Source of the DNA: Pelosinus fermentans DSM 17108 | GTDB taxonomy: Bacteria > Bacillota > Negativicutes > DSM-13327 | Assembly: GCF_000271485.2 (NCBI RefSeq) | Contig: NZ_AKVN02000001.1 | Coordinates: forward strand, 3,683,501-3,747,500 | Reading direction: 5' to 3' | DNA: 64,000 nt | Part shown: one piece after another, positions 7,217-16,491 of the stretch | Numbering within the stretch: position 1 is the first letter of the stretch | Layout of the letters: each line of letters opens with the position of its first letter | The notes under the pieces: generated by a model | Seen by the model: the letters and a program-made list of their open reading frames with translations, nothing else | What the model was told of the DNA's origin: nothing | Databases searched by the model: none | Translations under genes and position numbers: made by a program

Positions 7217-8182
7217 TTTAAGTGCTTTTTGTAAGTTTACTAAATTCTCACCCATGATGGTCAAATAGTTTTTGCCATCTTTCATTTCTTGCTCTGTTAG
7301 GCTTTCAATCGGATTCAAGACGAGTAATTCCGCCCCTGTTTCCTTTGCAAGAGTCTGCGCTAATTTAGGGCTCGTTACGGTTTCAAAGAATATATATTTC
7401 ACTTTATGTTCACGACAAAACTCAGTGATCTTTGCCATTCGATCTGGTGTAGGTTCTGCATCAGGAGAAAGCCCCATAATACCTAACTGTTCAAATCCAT
7501 AGCGATTTGCCAGATAACCAAAAGCTCTATGGCTCGTAACAATTTCTTTACGGGTAATTCCAGCTAAAGCCTTTTTATATTGCTCATCAAGTTCAGCTAA
7601 CTTTTTATTGTATGTTTCTGCATTTTGTTTGTAATAGTCAGCATTTTTTTCATCAACTGTTACCAGTGCTTGCTCGATGGTTTTAATCTCTTGCTGAGCT
7701 GCTATTGGATCCAACCATGCATGAGGATCAAATTTATGTTCATCATGGGAATCACCATGCTCATGACCGTGTTCTTCCTCTTCCTCCTCTTCTGCATGTT
7801 TTGCTTCCAGCTTCTTAACATCTTTACTTACTTCTACAGGAAGAGCATCACTTAATACATCTTTATGTAGCAATTTTTCAACTGGCTCAAAATCGGCTCC
7901 ATGATAAGCGAAAATTTTCGCACTCTTAATTTGAATGATGTCTTTCGCTGTTGGTTCCCAGTCATGTGGTTCTGCCCCTGGAGGTATCAGCATAACCACA
8001 TCCACCTTATCTCCGCCTACCTGTTTTACAAATTCATACACAGGATACATAGTAGTAACCACTTTTATTTTCTTAACTTCTGGCTCTGCTGGCTTTGCAG
8101 CATTACTACCACATCCCACTACTAAAAGTAAAACCAAAAGGCACATGATAACATTTACAAACCTTCTCCAATTCTTTATCAT
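7214..8182 (-). CDS. znuA: Zinc/manganese-type ABC transporter substrate-binding lipoprotein (orphan)
   Basis: 322 aa, cluster A-I metal-binding protein. Lipobox VVGC places the lipidated Cys at residue 24. Metal-site histidines are visible at 73 (PPGAEPHDWEP) and 154 (FDPHAWLDP), with a third in TSHRAFGYL. An acidic/histidine loop at 128-150 (seven consecutive Glu, then HGHEHGDSHDEH) is typical of zinc-binding ZnuA. No permease or ATPase gene adjoins it, so it must work with a znuBC elsewhere. GGGGAG precedes ATG. Zinc is favoured over manganese because of the His-rich loop. Confidence 0.88.
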   Translation of the reverse strand: MIKNWRRFVNVIMCLLVLLLVVGCGSNAAKPAEPEVKKIKVVTTMYPVYEFVKQVGGDKVDVVMLIPPGAEPHDWEPTAKDIIQIKSAKIFAYHGADFEPVEKLLHKDVLSDALPVEVSKDVKKLEAKHAEEEEEEEHGHEHGDSHDEHKFDPHAWLDPIAAQQEIKTIEQALVTVDEKNADYYKQNAETYNKKLAELDEQYKKALAGITRKEIVTSHRAFGYLANRYGFEQLGIMGLSPDAEPTPDRMAKITEFCREHKVKYIFFETVTSPKLAQTLAKETGAELLVLNPIESLTEQEMKDGKNYLTIMGENLVNLQKALK

Positions 8183-8405
8183 CTACGACTCCCCTTAATA
8201 ATAATATTCTTATCTAATAAATAGTACCATATAATAACATCCTTGTCTATCTTTGTTAATCATTATTTCTTTTCTTATGCTTCATAAAAAGCATAATCTA
8301 TTTTTCATCTTTTATTTTACGCTTTACAAGTATATAATAATAGATATTTAACATTATATCTTTTCATTACAGATACTTGTATCCTACGAATAGGAGGATT
8401 TTATT

Positions 8406-9593
8406 TTGCAAATTATTAAAGGTCTTATTGAAAAACATTATGATTCTATCGTTTCCTTACGGCGTCATTTTCACACATATCCTGAACTCAGTGCCCAGGA
8501 ATATAATACACAACAAAGGATTCTGGAGGAATTATCAGCCTTAGGACTTGCGCCGCACAAAATCGCAGGAACAGGAGTTATTGCCAAGCTGCAAGGAGCT
8601 CTTCCTGGCAAGACCATTGCAATCCGGGCTGATATTGATGCACTAGAGCTGCAGGATGAGTGCGGCAAACCCTACCAATCGCAAACCCCAGGAGTATGTC
8701 ATGCTTGCGGTCACGATGGTCATACGGCCATGCTGATTGGAGCAGCCAAGACATTAGTAGAATTAAAGGATCGTTTAGCTGGCACAATCATTTTCTTATT
8801 TCAGCCTAGTGAAGAATGTTTTCCCGGGGGCGCAGCTCCCATGGTGGAAGAAGGCGCTCTTGCAGATGTTGATGCTATTATTGGAACTCATCTTTGGCAA
8901 AGTCTTTCTTCCGGAACCAGCGGCATTAGCTATAACCGCATGATGGCTTCTCCCGATTCCTTTACCATTACGATAAAAGGCAGAGGCGGCCATGGATCGA
9001 TGCCCCATCAAACGGTAGATGCTCTCTTAGTCGGCGCGCAAGTCGTAACGGCATTACATACCATTATAAGCCGCAATATTGACCCCTTGGAGCAAGCAGT
9101 CTTATCCATCGGTTCCTTCAAGTCAGGCGATACCTTTAACATCATTCCTGATACAGCTACTCTGATTGGTACCGTACGTTCCTTTACTATGGAAATCAAG
9201 AAAATCGTTTTTGACCGTATGGAGCAAATTGTCAGCGGTATCTGCCTAGCCGCAGGTGCTACCTTCCAGATTGAGAAAAACCTTGGCTTTCCCCCTGTCA
9301 TCAATAATCCCCAAATTGCAGAAGTATTTGCAAATGCCAGCGTCGAGACCCTTGGCGCAGAAAATACCTTAACTATCGATCCTGTAATGGGCGGTGAAGA
9401 TTTCTCCGTTTATCTGGAGAAGGTCCCTGGGGCCTTTATCTTTATTGGTACAGGTAATAAAGATAAAGGTATTATCTATCCGCAGCATCATCCTAAATTT
9501 GACATCGATGAGAAAGCATTGGCTTACGGAACAGAGATAATGGTACGTACTGCCATGAAACTTTCTTCCTCCAATGAAAATTTAAAAAGATAA
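8406..9593 (+). CDS. M20 family amidohydrolase (N-acyl-amino-acid / hippurate hydrolase type)
   Basis: 395 aa metal-dependent peptidase-family enzyme that removes acyl groups from amino acids in the cytoplasm. Visible motifs: LRRHFHTYPELS, the metal-binding VCHACGHDGHTAM near 98-110, the PSEE motif, GRGGHGSMPH in the dimerisation domain, and GGEDFS near the C-terminus. The start is the unusual TTG at 8406, with a perfect AGGAGG 8 nt upstream. Single gene, followed by a repeat hairpin. Exact substrate unknown. Confidence 0.9.
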   Translation: MQIIKGLIEKHYDSIVSLRRHFHTYPELSAQEYNTQQRILEELSALGLAPHKIAGTGVIAKLQGALPGKTIAIRADIDALELQDECGKPYQSQTPGVCHACGHDGHTAMLIGAAKTLVELKDRLAGTIIFLFQPSEECFPGGAAPMVEEGALADVDAIIGTHLWQSLSSGTSGISYNRMMASPDSFTITIKGRGGHGSMPHQTVDALLVGAQVVTALHTIISRNIDPLEQAVLSIGSFKSGDTFNIIPDTATLIGTVRSFTMEIKKIVFDRMEQIVSGICLAAGATFQIEKNLGFPPVINNPQIAEVFANASVETLGAENTLTIDPVMGGEDFSVYLEKVPGAFIFIGTGNKDKGIIYPQHHPKFDIDEKALAYGTEIMVRTAMKLSSSNENLKR

Positions 9594-9677
9594 AAAATGA
9601 ACCGCAGAGGCGCAGAGAACCCAGAGAGAGTATATCAATACTTTTTCTCTGTGTTCTCTGCGCCTCTGCGGTTTTAA
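9593..9677. repeat. Perfect-armed GAACCGCAGAGGCGC inverted repeat, also a likely terminator
   Basis: Arms GAACCGCAGAGGCGCAGAGA and its inverse TCTCTGCGCCTCTGCGGTTT face each other around an AT-rich centre, between convergent genes. This is the best-preserved copy in the window. The right side ends in TTTT and could terminate both neighbours. Confidence 0.8.
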
Positions 9678-9716
9678 AGAGGTCGCCCTACTATTATATT
9701 CACGCAGAAAAGAAAA

Positions 9717-10457
9717 CTACTCCCGTACTTTTTCCATCAGCCATACGCCGATTCCACAAAAGGCAGTAATGTATGCTGCCATAATGAACAGGGAGAAAAC
9801 AGGAGTTTCTCCGCCTGAGACAATCGCCCGTAAGGCATGACTGGCATGGGTCAGCGGCAGAAATTCAATCAGCCAGCGTAACACTGTCGGCAGATGGTCC
9901 GGAATAAAAAACGTAGCGCATAAGAAAGACATCGGCAATAATACATAGGTATTAAAATTAGCCATATCTTCATGAGTATCCATCACCATTGCAGCCACGA
10001 GTCCCATAGATGCAAAGACCAGACAGTTTAACACTAATGCGACTGCAAACCAAATAGTAATCAGCGCGTGCGCCCCAAAGGCAAATGCTAACAGGATAAT
10101 AATTAAAGATGATAATAAGCCGCGTAACGCACCTGACGCGACTTTTCCAATCACAAAAGATACAGAAGATATAGGAGCTATTAGATATTCTTCCAATGTT
10201 TTATGATATACCCTACTCATATTGAGAGGACTCCCCACTGAATTAAAACTGATATTCATCGAATTCAAGGCAATAATGCCAGGTACAATAAAATCTAAAT
10301 AACTGCCTTGATTGACCTGAATGCTCCGTCCTAATCCCCAGCCAAAAGCCACCAGATATAATATAGGTGAGACCATTCGAGACAAAATAAAGCGGCCAAT
10401 GCGTCTTTTTAGCACTAGCCAATCTCGCCAAAAGACTGTCCAAATATCATATAACAT
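9717..10457 (-). CDS. ABC-2 type exporter permease
   Basis: 246 aa with about six membrane segments. The pattern LILYLVAFGWGLG... and VSPILYLVAFG belongs to the ABC-2 (NodJ/DrrB-like) permease family, which forms an inner-membrane exporter with the ATPase encoded just upstream. Its ATG overlaps the ATPase stop by one base, so the two are translationally coupled. It is the last gene of the cbiL-cbiK(P) riboswitch operon; the repeat hairpin at 9593 lies downstream. Substrate unknown; the context hints at a metal or tetrapyrrole intermediate. Confidence 0.88.
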   Translation of the reverse strand: MLYDIWTVFWRDWLVLKRRIGRFILSRMVSPILYLVAFGWGLGRSIQVNQGSYLDFIVPGIIALNSMNISFNSVGSPLNMSRVYHKTLEEYLIAPISSVSFVIGKVASGALRGLLSSLIIILLAFAFGAHALITIWFAVALVLNCLVFASMGLVAAMVMDTHEDMANFNTYVLLPMSFLCATFFIPDHLPTVLRWLIEFLPLTHASHALRAIVSGGETPVFSLFIMAAYITAFCGIGVWLMEKVRE

Positions 10458-11296
10458 TATCCTGCCACCTTCCGCCCAGTCAATTCTACAAATGCATCTT
10501 CTAAGTTGGTCTGACGCAGGGTAGTTGTTGTTACTAATGTAGCAGCAAAGGCGGAAGCCTCATTGCGATCAGCGAAGAATTTTGTTTTTGTGCCCTCTTC
10601 ATCTGTCCAGTCCACTGCATAGGAACCAAGTCGCTGACACAAGGCTATCGGAGTATCCATGGCAATTAATTTTCCCTTCTCCATAATCGCAACCCGCTGG
10701 CATAAATTTTCAGCCTCTTCAATATAATGAGTGGTCAGCAATACAGTAAGTCCCTCATTCTTCAAGTGGCGTATCAGATCCCAAAGACGGCGGCGTACTT
10801 GCGGATCAAGCCCTACTGTGGGTTCGTCTAAGAAAAGTACTTTGGGCTGATGCAATAACGCTCTGGCAATCATTAAGCGCCGCTTCATGCCGCCAGAAAA
10901 TTTCTGCACCATCTCATGAGCTCGATCTTCCAGCTCTACAAATTTTAATAATTCTTCAATCCGTTGGTTACGTACCTGAGGCACCATATGGTGAAGTCTT
11001 CCATGAAGCTCAAGATTTTCCCAGGGTGTTAAATCACTGTCTAAATTAAAATGCTGAGGGACTACCCCAATGACAGATTTAATGTGCTGCTCCTGATAAG
11101 AAGCCTCACAGCCATCAATAACAATCTTGCCTGCTGTCGGCCGTGTCAGCATGGTTAGTACACGAATGGTAGTTGTTTTCCCTGCACCATTTGGTCCTAA
11201 TAAGCCAAATATCTCCCCTTTGGCAATTGTTAAAGATAGATTATCTACAGCGGTGCGTTCACCAAACTTCTTACTAAAATTCTCAATGTGAATCAT
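10457..11296 (-). CDS. ABC exporter ATP-binding protein (DrrA/NodI-like)
   Basis: 279 aa. Walker A GPNGAGKTT near 35-43, signature FSGGMKRRL, Walker B VLFLDEPTVGLDP. It ends in a typical DrrA-type C-terminal region (LRQTNLEDAFVELTGR). It drives the ABC-2 permease downstream. Only a few bases separate it from the FecE-like ATPase stop, so it is part of the same transcript. Confidence 0.9.
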   Translation of the reverse strand: MIHIENFSKKFGERTAVDNLSLTIAKGEIFGLLGPNGAGKTTTIRVLTMLTRPTAGKIVIDGCEASYQEQHIKSVIGVVPQHFNLDSDLTPWENLELHGRLHHMVPQVRNQRIEELLKFVELEDRAHEMVQKFSGGMKRRLMIARALLHQPKVLFLDEPTVGLDPQVRRRLWDLIRHLKNEGLTVLLTTHYIEEAENLCQRVAIMEKGKLIAMDTPIALCQRLGSYAVDWTDEEGTKTKFFADRNEASAFAATLVTTTTLRQTNLEDAFVELTGRKVAG

Positions 11297-11299
11297 GTA

Positions 11300-12103
11300 C
11301 TATCCCCTACTTCTCCTATTTATCGATGTCAGCCCCCGGATCATTACCATTGGTTTTCCGGATGAATCAAAGGATATTTCGCTTTCAACCTTAAATACTT
11401 CTCGCAGAGTATGCTCTGTAATGACATCGGCGGGTTTACCCGCTGTAAAAATTTGTCCCTGCTGCAAAACGGCAACATAATCTGAATATCTGGCTGCATG
11501 GTTGATATCATGCAGCACCATCACAACAGTAAGTTTATGCTCATGATTAAAAGCAGCTAGCAATTCCATGATTTCTAGCTGATGGCAAATATCAAGATAC
11601 GTAGTAGGTTCATCCAATAATAGGATTTCCGGCTTTTGTGCTAAAGCCATGGCGATCCATACCCGCTGACGCTCACCGCCAGAAAGAGTACTTACCACTC
11701 GATCAGCCATTTGTGTAAGGCCTGTCTGCAGCAAAGCCCAGCTAACACAAGCCTCATCTTGCTCTGACTTTCCTCTCCACCAGCTTTGATGGGGAAATCG
11801 CCCAAATTCAACTAAATCTCTTACTGTTAAATCACTGGGAGCCTGAGGGGATTGAGGCAAAACAGCCATTTGCTGCGCGAGCCTTTTTCCGCTAAGCTGA
11901 GCTAAATTCTGACCGTCTAAATAAACAATTCCTTTATTAGGTTTTATATTTCGTGATAAGACATTCAATAAGGTACTTTTACCTGATCCATTAGGGCCTA
12001 AAATCGAAATAATTTTTCCTTCTTCAATTGCCAGAGAAAGATCTTTCAAGACCATTTTATCATCAAAACTAACAGCTAATGCTTCTGCTTTCATAATGGA
12101 CAT
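11300..12103 (-). CDS. FecE/BtuD-type ABC ATPase for iron-complex or corrinoid import
   Basis: 267 aa cytoplasmic ATPase: Walker A GPNGSGKST near 34-42, signature LSGGERQRV, Walker B LLLDEPTTYLDI (the TYLD variant is typical of the FecE/FhuC/BtuD class). It pairs with the FecCD permease at 12103, the genes overlapping by one base. Riboswitch control and adjacent cobalt-chelation genes favour a corrinoid or cobalt-chelate substrate over a siderophore, but the ATPase itself cannot tell. Confidence 0.9.
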   Translation of the reverse strand: MSIMKAEALAVSFDDKMVLKDLSLAIEEGKIISILGPNGSGKSTLLNVLSRNIKPNKGIVYLDGQNLAQLSGKRLAQQMAVLPQSPQAPSDLTVRDLVEFGRFPHQSWWRGKSEQDEACVSWALLQTGLTQMADRVVSTLSGGERQRVWIAMALAQKPEILLLDEPTTYLDICHQLEIMELLAAFNHEHKLTVVMVLHDINHAARYSDYVAVLQQGQIFTAGKPADVITEHTLREVFKVESEISFDSSGKPMVMIRGLTSINRRSRG

Positions 12104-13125
12104 TATGCATCCCTCCTTAGCAGGTAGAGAAAGAATGGCGCACCGACAAAGGCCATAATAATCCCTACGGGAATTTCAATTGGAGCAAATGCCACTCTAG
12201 CCAAGGTATCGCTTAGCGTAACAACCGCGACTCCCAATAAGGCCGAGGCTGGAAGAAGATAGCGATAATCCGAACCAACCAACAAGCGGGCTGCATGGGG
12301 TACAATCAATCCTACAAAGCCCAATAGACCAACAACACTGACAGCACTTGCCGCCATTAATGCTGCCACTGCAGTCAGTGCAATACGGGATACTTCCACA
12401 TTGAGACCTAACCCTCGGGCAATTTCATCTCCAAGATTTAGAATATTAAGCCGCCTGGCACCCAATATAGCTAAGATTCCACCAATCATCGTATAGGGCA
12501 AAATAATATCAAGATGAGGCCAGCTGCGAGCTGATAATCCCCCCACCATCCACATCAATGCTCCATGAACCCGATCACTGTAAAATACTAATAATGCAGA
12601 AATAGCTGAATTCAAAAAGGCCGATACAGCTACCCCTGCTAAAATAATACGTACTGGCCGAATGCCGCCTTTCCAAGCCAATATATAAATAAAAATAGCC
12701 GCTAGCATAGCGCCAAAAAAGGCAAAGGGAGTCACTAAATATTCTTTATGAGGGAACAGCACCATAATGCTTACGCCAGCTAAACCAGCTCCTGATGATA
12801 CCCCAATAATGTGAGGGTCAGCCAGGGGATTTTTCATAACGCCTTGCAAGATCGCTCCAGCTAAAGACAAATTAACACCTACCAATGCGCCTACTAAGGT
12901 TCTTGGTAATCGGATGTTCCAAATCACTTGTCGATTTGCTCCTGGATTATCAGAAAAAATAGCTGTTATAATTTCATTCAGGCTAATGGACAGTGCTCCT
13001 ACACTCAAACTGAGGGCAATCCCTCCCAGAGCAAGAAATAGGAAGATAGCCAAAATAAATACTCTCCATTCACTCCGATCACGTGTACCTTTATATGAGA
13101 AAATCTTCTTATTTAACATTTCCAT
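12103..13125 (-). CDS. FecCD/BtuC-type ABC permease
   Basis: 340 aa inner-membrane permease with about ten membrane helices. The family motifs WNIRLPRTLVGALVGVNLSLAG and GLLGFVGLIVPHAARLLVG are both present. It overlaps the substrate-binding protein gene by 17 bp and the ATPase by 1 bp, so all three are one importer. Corrinoid or iron-complex uptake across the inner membrane. Confidence 0.92.
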   Translation of the reverse strand: MEMLNKKIFSYKGTRDRSEWRVFILAIFLFLALGGIALSLSVGALSISLNEIITAIFSDNPGANRQVIWNIRLPRTLVGALVGVNLSLAGAILQGVMKNPLADPHIIGVSSGAGLAGVSIMVLFPHKEYLVTPFAFFGAMLAAIFIYILAWKGGIRPVRIILAGVAVSAFLNSAISALLVFYSDRVHGALMWMVGGLSARSWPHLDIILPYTMIGGILAILGARRLNILNLGDEIARGLGLNVEVSRIALTAVAALMAASAVSVVGLLGFVGLIVPHAARLLVGSDYRYLLPASALLGVAVVTLSDTLARVAFAPIEIPVGIIMAFVGAPFFLYLLRRDA

Positions 13126-14077
13126 AAACCTCAGGATACATTACTTTTGCCATATATGCTACTGATTCATGAAAACGAATACCAGGATTGAGTTGGAATA
13201 ATTCTGCAGGCAGAAAAAATACTTGTCCTGTTTTTACTGCACGTAAACCACCCCAAGCCGGATTACTTTCAAGATCAGCTTTCATTCTTTTTTCAATTTC
13301 AGCCATATTTCCCATGGTAACAACCAAAATAGCATCTGCGTCCCCTTCTACTAGTTTTTCTAAACTATAAGGAGTGGTTTCACTATCACCAGCGATTGGC
13401 GTACTACCTGCCGCAATGTTTTTGAGTTTCAAAATGGCAGCCACATTTCCTGCAATGCTATGCTCAAGTTCTACAGTAACATTTTTGGCGGTGGCATGCA
13501 ATATAATCACTTTTTTACTTTGGTTTGGCAACTTAGCTGTTACCTCATTGATACTGGCTTGCATAGCAGCAAGCAGTTTTTCGGCCTGCTCCTCTGTGCC
13601 TGCAATTTCTCCAAATAACTTAACTTTCGCTAAAATATCATCATAGGTTTTCATTTTCAATATCATCACAGGGATCTTACTGCTTTCAAATGTTGGAATT
13701 AATTTATCATGAATTCCCTGAAAGCCAATTATTAAGTCTGGCTGAAGAGTTAATACTTGCTCAACATTTACATTATAAATAAAACCTACTTCTGGAATCT
13801 CCTGCTGAGCGGGAAAGGTCTGCGGTGTTTTAGAGCTCGGTCTTCCAGCTGCTTTGCCGCCAACCCCATATAATACATCTAAAAAAGAGGTGGATAACAC
13901 AACAATGCGTTGTGGTTTCTGTCTCAATACTACATTGCGCCCTGCATCATCCGTCATTTGCAGATAATGATCTGGAGATTTTGTTGTTGATTTTTCTTGG
14001 GTTGAAGAAGCACATCCTGCCACGATTATACTCATTATACTTAGCATGCAGACTAAATATGTCAATTTCCCTTTCAC
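13109..14077 (-). CDS. Periplasmic-binding lipoprotein of a FecB/BtuF-type importer
   Basis: About 322 aa, cluster A-II binding protein. A lipobox SIIVAGC follows a short hydrophobic signal. The fold is marked by DDAGRNVVLRQKPQRIVVLS and QPDLIIGFQGIHD. Start chosen at GTG 14077, which has GGAGA 6-7 nt upstream; the longer ATG start seven codons earlier would use that ribosome site as coding sequence. It supplies substrate to the FecCD/FecE pair downstream. Ligand inferred as a corrinoid or metal complex from the operon. Confidence 0.88.
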   Translation of the reverse strand: MKGKLTYLVCMLSIMSIIVAGCASSTQEKSTTKSPDHYLQMTDDAGRNVVLRQKPQRIVVLSTSFLDVLYGVGGKAAGRPSSKTPQTFPAQQEIPEVGFIYNVNVEQVLTLQPDLIIGFQGIHDKLIPTFESSKIPVMILKMKTYDDILAKVKLFGEIAGTEEQAEKLLAAMQASINEVTAKLPNQSKKVIILHATAKNVTVELEHSIAGNVAAILKLKNIAAGSTPIAGDSETTPYSLEKLVEGDADAILVVTMGNMAEIEKRMKADLESNPAWGGLRAVKTGQVFFLPAELFQLNPGIRFHESVAYMAKVMYPEVYGNVK

Positions 14078-14115
14078 GACTCGCTCTCCTTCCATACATA
14101 TAACAAATAGGAAAG

Positions 14116-14136
14116 GCCGGATATACTTGATCCGGC
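14116..14136 (-). other. Intercistronic hairpin
   Basis: Perfect GCCGGAT/ATCCGGC stem in the 86-bp gap between cbiK(P) and the binding-protein gene. The following bases (CTTTCCTATTTG on the minus strand) are only moderately T-rich. It may be a partial terminator or an mRNA-stabilising hairpin setting the ratio of chelatase to transporter. Confidence 0.45.
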
Positions 14137-14163
14137 ATCCCCTCTTAAATACGGTCTTAACTA

Positions 14164-15087
14164 TTATTTTAAACCATTAATGGCATCACGTACATGCTGT
14201 ACATAAATATCTTGGATTCCAGTATTTTCACCTAAACCATGAACATAGGTTTCCACTTGATATCCATCTGCAAGGAACGTATTTTTCCAAGAATCATCTT
14301 CATCCCCAGCCATATCGTTATTGGCATGATCACCAGCAACTAACATGAGTGGCATCAAGGTAATTTTTTTAATGTTTCTTTCTTTTAGTAATTTTTCAAC
14401 ATCTTGAAGATTAGGATGATCCGTCTCTTCTACTACGCCGATAATCACATGTAAACCAGCTGCATCAAATTGATCTTGTAAGGCTTGGTAAGCTGGGTTA
14501 TGCTGATGTGGTGAACCATGTCCCATAAATACCACAGTTTTACCTTGCAATTGCAATGCAGGAAGTTGTTTTTTAAGAGCATTTACAGCAATGGCGAAAT
14601 CATTGGGTTTTCCATTTTCACCATGAAAGAATAACACCGGACGACCTATAGAAATTGTATCAAAAGCCCCATTGAACTTTTCAACAGTAGCTACAACTTT
14701 TTTATCATACTCTTCACCTGGTGTCAGATGAGTTGTTTGTATAATAACTTCTTTATAGCCATCTTTTTTTAATTGGTTTAATACGGTTTCCAAATCATTC
14801 ACATGAATGTTGCTATTTTCCGCCAAACGTTTCATAACAATTTTGGAAGTAAAAGCTCTATATACATCATATTCAGGAAAAGCTTGAGCAATACGTTTTT
14901 CTACACTCTCAATATTTAATTGACGAGCTTCTGCAAAAGTAGTACCGAAGCTTACCACCACGATGGCTTTTTGACTTTTGGGTGCCTCTTGGGCACCTGC
15001 ATTTGATAAGCCAAATACACTAGCGCCCAATAATAAGGAAACACTTAATGCAAAACTCATAGCTATTTTATATAAATTCATTTTCAT
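14164..15087 (-). CDS. cbiK: Exported sirohydrochlorin cobaltochelatase (CbiK-P type)
   Basis: 307 aa. A signal peptide (residues 1-31, ending SNAGA-QEA, a signal peptidase I site) precedes a complete CbiK domain: KAIVVVSFGTTFAEARQLNI, then the metal-site region FMGHGSPHQHN and GDHANNDMAGDE with the conserved histidines. CbiK inserts cobalt into sirohydrochlorin in anaerobic cobalamin synthesis, and exported versions are known from Desulfovibrio. It follows cbiL in a riboswitch-controlled operon with ABC importer genes. A periplasmic location implies either heme/metal handling or chelation outside the cytoplasm. A cytoplasmic paralogue lies at 31314. Confidence 0.9.
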   Translation of the reverse strand: MKMNLYKIAMSFALSVSLLLGASVFGLSNAGAQEAPKSQKAIVVVSFGTTFAEARQLNIESVEKRIAQAFPEYDVYRAFTSKIVMKRLAENSNIHVNDLETVLNQLKKDGYKEVIIQTTHLTPGEEYDKKVVATVEKFNGAFDTISIGRPVLFFHGENGKPNDFAIAVNALKKQLPALQLQGKTVVFMGHGSPHQHNPAYQALQDQFDAAGLHVIIGVVEETDHPNLQDVEKLLKERNIKKITLMPLMLVAGDHANNDMAGDEDDSWKNTFLADGYQVETYVHGLGENTGIQDIYVQHVRDAINGLK

Positions 15088-15151
15088 CTGTACAACTCCT
15101 CACTCAGTTTTCTATGTGCATTCCTAAGTCTTTGGGAGAAAAGTATTACAC

Positions 15152-15859
15152 TTAACCAAGTTTACGTTTCTTAGCCAAAATGGTAGATAAATAGTTAACA
15201 CTCTTAGCGTCAACTTCCTCTAAATTATAGCTAATTTGTTCATCAGGCAAACCACAGCGACTAATCATAACAGCATTTTCACCAAAACCATGCTGTTTTA
15301 ATTTCGCTACAACTTGTCCAAAATTTTTGTAAACCTTCATTAATACAACATTATCTACGACTCCCAATATAGCATCTAACTCTTCTTCTGACATCGTAGC
15401 AGGAATAATGCTAAGTATATCATTTCCCTCTGCCAGCGGCTGACCTAATTGACTGCCAATCGCACAAAAAGCCGGAACGCCAGGTATGGTTTCAATAGCA
15501 TAGCCAGAGTCCTTTAACAAACGATATACATACATATAAGTGCTATAAAACATAGGATCACCTAATGTTAAAAACACAACCTTTTTCCCAGCCTGCAATT
15601 CTGCCAGAATACTATTTTTATTGTTTTCCCATGCATTGGCTAGCGTAGCAGCATCATTTACCATCGGGAAAACCAACCTCAATATCTCAACATCTGCTTT
15701 CAAATAAGGATGCGCAATCGATAGTGCTGTACTACCTTCTTTTTTTTCTGTTTTAGGAGCAATTACCACATCCGCGTTTCTTATCACCTCCACTGCTTTT
15801 AATGTGAGCAGCTCTGGATCTCCCGGCCCTACACCAACACCGTAAAAAATTCCTGCCAT
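15152..15859 (-). CDS. cbiL: Precorrin-2 / cobalt-factor-2 C20-methyltransferase
   Basis: 235 aa SAM-dependent methyltransferase that adds the C20 methyl in anaerobic cobalamin synthesis. Motifs: GVGVGPGDPELLTLKAVEVI at the N-terminus, LTLGDPMFYSTYMY in the middle, and the late VVLMKVYKNF. Start ATG 15859 has AGGAGG 6 nt upstream; a longer in-frame extension reaches into the riboswitch leader and is rejected. First gene of the operon, directly behind the cobalamin riboswitch at 16168. The rest of the cbi pathway is not in this window. Confidence 0.93.
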   Translation of the reverse strand: MAGIFYGVGVGPGDPELLTLKAVEVIRNADVVIAPKTEKKEGSTALSIAHPYLKADVEILRLVFPMVNDAATLANAWENNKNSILAELQAGKKVVFLTLGDPMFYSTYMYVYRLLKDSGYAIETIPGVPAFCAIGSQLGQPLAEGNDILSIIPATMSEEELDAILGVVDNVVLMKVYKNFGQVVAKLKQHGFGENAVMISRCGLPDEQISYNLEEVDAKSVNYLSTILAKKRKLG

Positions 15860-16052
15860 AATGGCCTCCTTAACTATAAATTGTGGTACAACATATACAA
15901 GTACATATAACGATAACTGAGTAAAACGAGAATTTGCACTCTTAATTTTACCATTATCCAATAATCTTGACCAGCACTGGTGAAAAATTAGAAAATTGGC
16001 ATGAAAGGCCAATTCAACTACAATCCTACTGGATAATCATCGTTACTAGCGC

Positions 16053-16087
16053 AAAAAATCTTCCGTCACACAAAACGGAAGATTTCA
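16053..16087 (-). terminator. Riboswitch A terminator
   Basis: AAATCTTCCGT/ACGGAAGATTT perfect stem followed by TTTTTTGC on the minus strand, between the aptamer and cbiL. It is the expected expression platform for transcriptional shut-off by adenosylcobalamin. Confidence 0.88.
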
Positions 16088-16167
16088 ATAAATACAATTA
16101 TAGTAGCCTGCCATCATATAAACACATCACTATCATGTGTAATATACCACAGTATAACTGTACGAAT

Positions 16168-16372
16168 CTCCTCCCCATCTCTCGCAGGTTTTAACGGTGA
16201 TTGCTGTATAGGCAGTTCTCCTGACTTTGAATCATTGCTTCCCCAAGCCTTCCCAAGTTTCATCTCAGTGACATAATTATGGGGTTACTCCTCATTACAG
16301 TGGCGGGACCGCGCCGGAATTTAACCGGACTTCCCTATTAAGCCCAAAAGGGCACCTATACCATCCATATTA
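16168..16372 (-). ncRNA. Cobalamin (AdoCbl) riboswitch A, upstream of cbiL
   Basis: Minus-strand leader with the B12 box (AGTCAGGAGAACTGCCTAT), the core GGTCCCGCCACTGTAA and the 5' part GGTGCCC-loop-GGGC with TAATAGGGAAGTCCGGT. Fourth domain and 3' conserved tail (ACCTGCGAGAGATGGGGAGG) match the other copies in this window. A promoter lies upstream and a terminator downstream. It should reduce expression of cbiL and the following six genes when cobalamin is plentiful. Confidence 0.95.
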
Positions 16373-16395
16373 AATTTTGCTGTCCACTCTTAATT

Positions 16396-16424
16396 AGAGT
16401 ATAATAAATACTTTTCCTTGTCAA
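16396..16424 (-). promoter_or_regulatory. Promoter of riboswitch A operon
   Basis: Minus strand TTGACA (16419-16424), 17-bp spacer, TACTCT (16396-16401). The same TTGACA-N17-TAnnnT layout recurs upstream of five other riboswitches here. Confidence 0.75.
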
Positions 16425-16491
16425 GGACATACTGGGTAATCTTCTATGCCCTTCGTTTTATTTTAGCCCTCTATATGATATCAATACCAAT

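Noticed and set aside
10457-14077. Siderophore importer assignment for the FecBCDE-type genes
   Set aside because: Family membership alone allows it, but riboswitch A and the cbiL/cbiK neighbours make a corrinoid or cobalt-complex substrate more likely; left unspecified.
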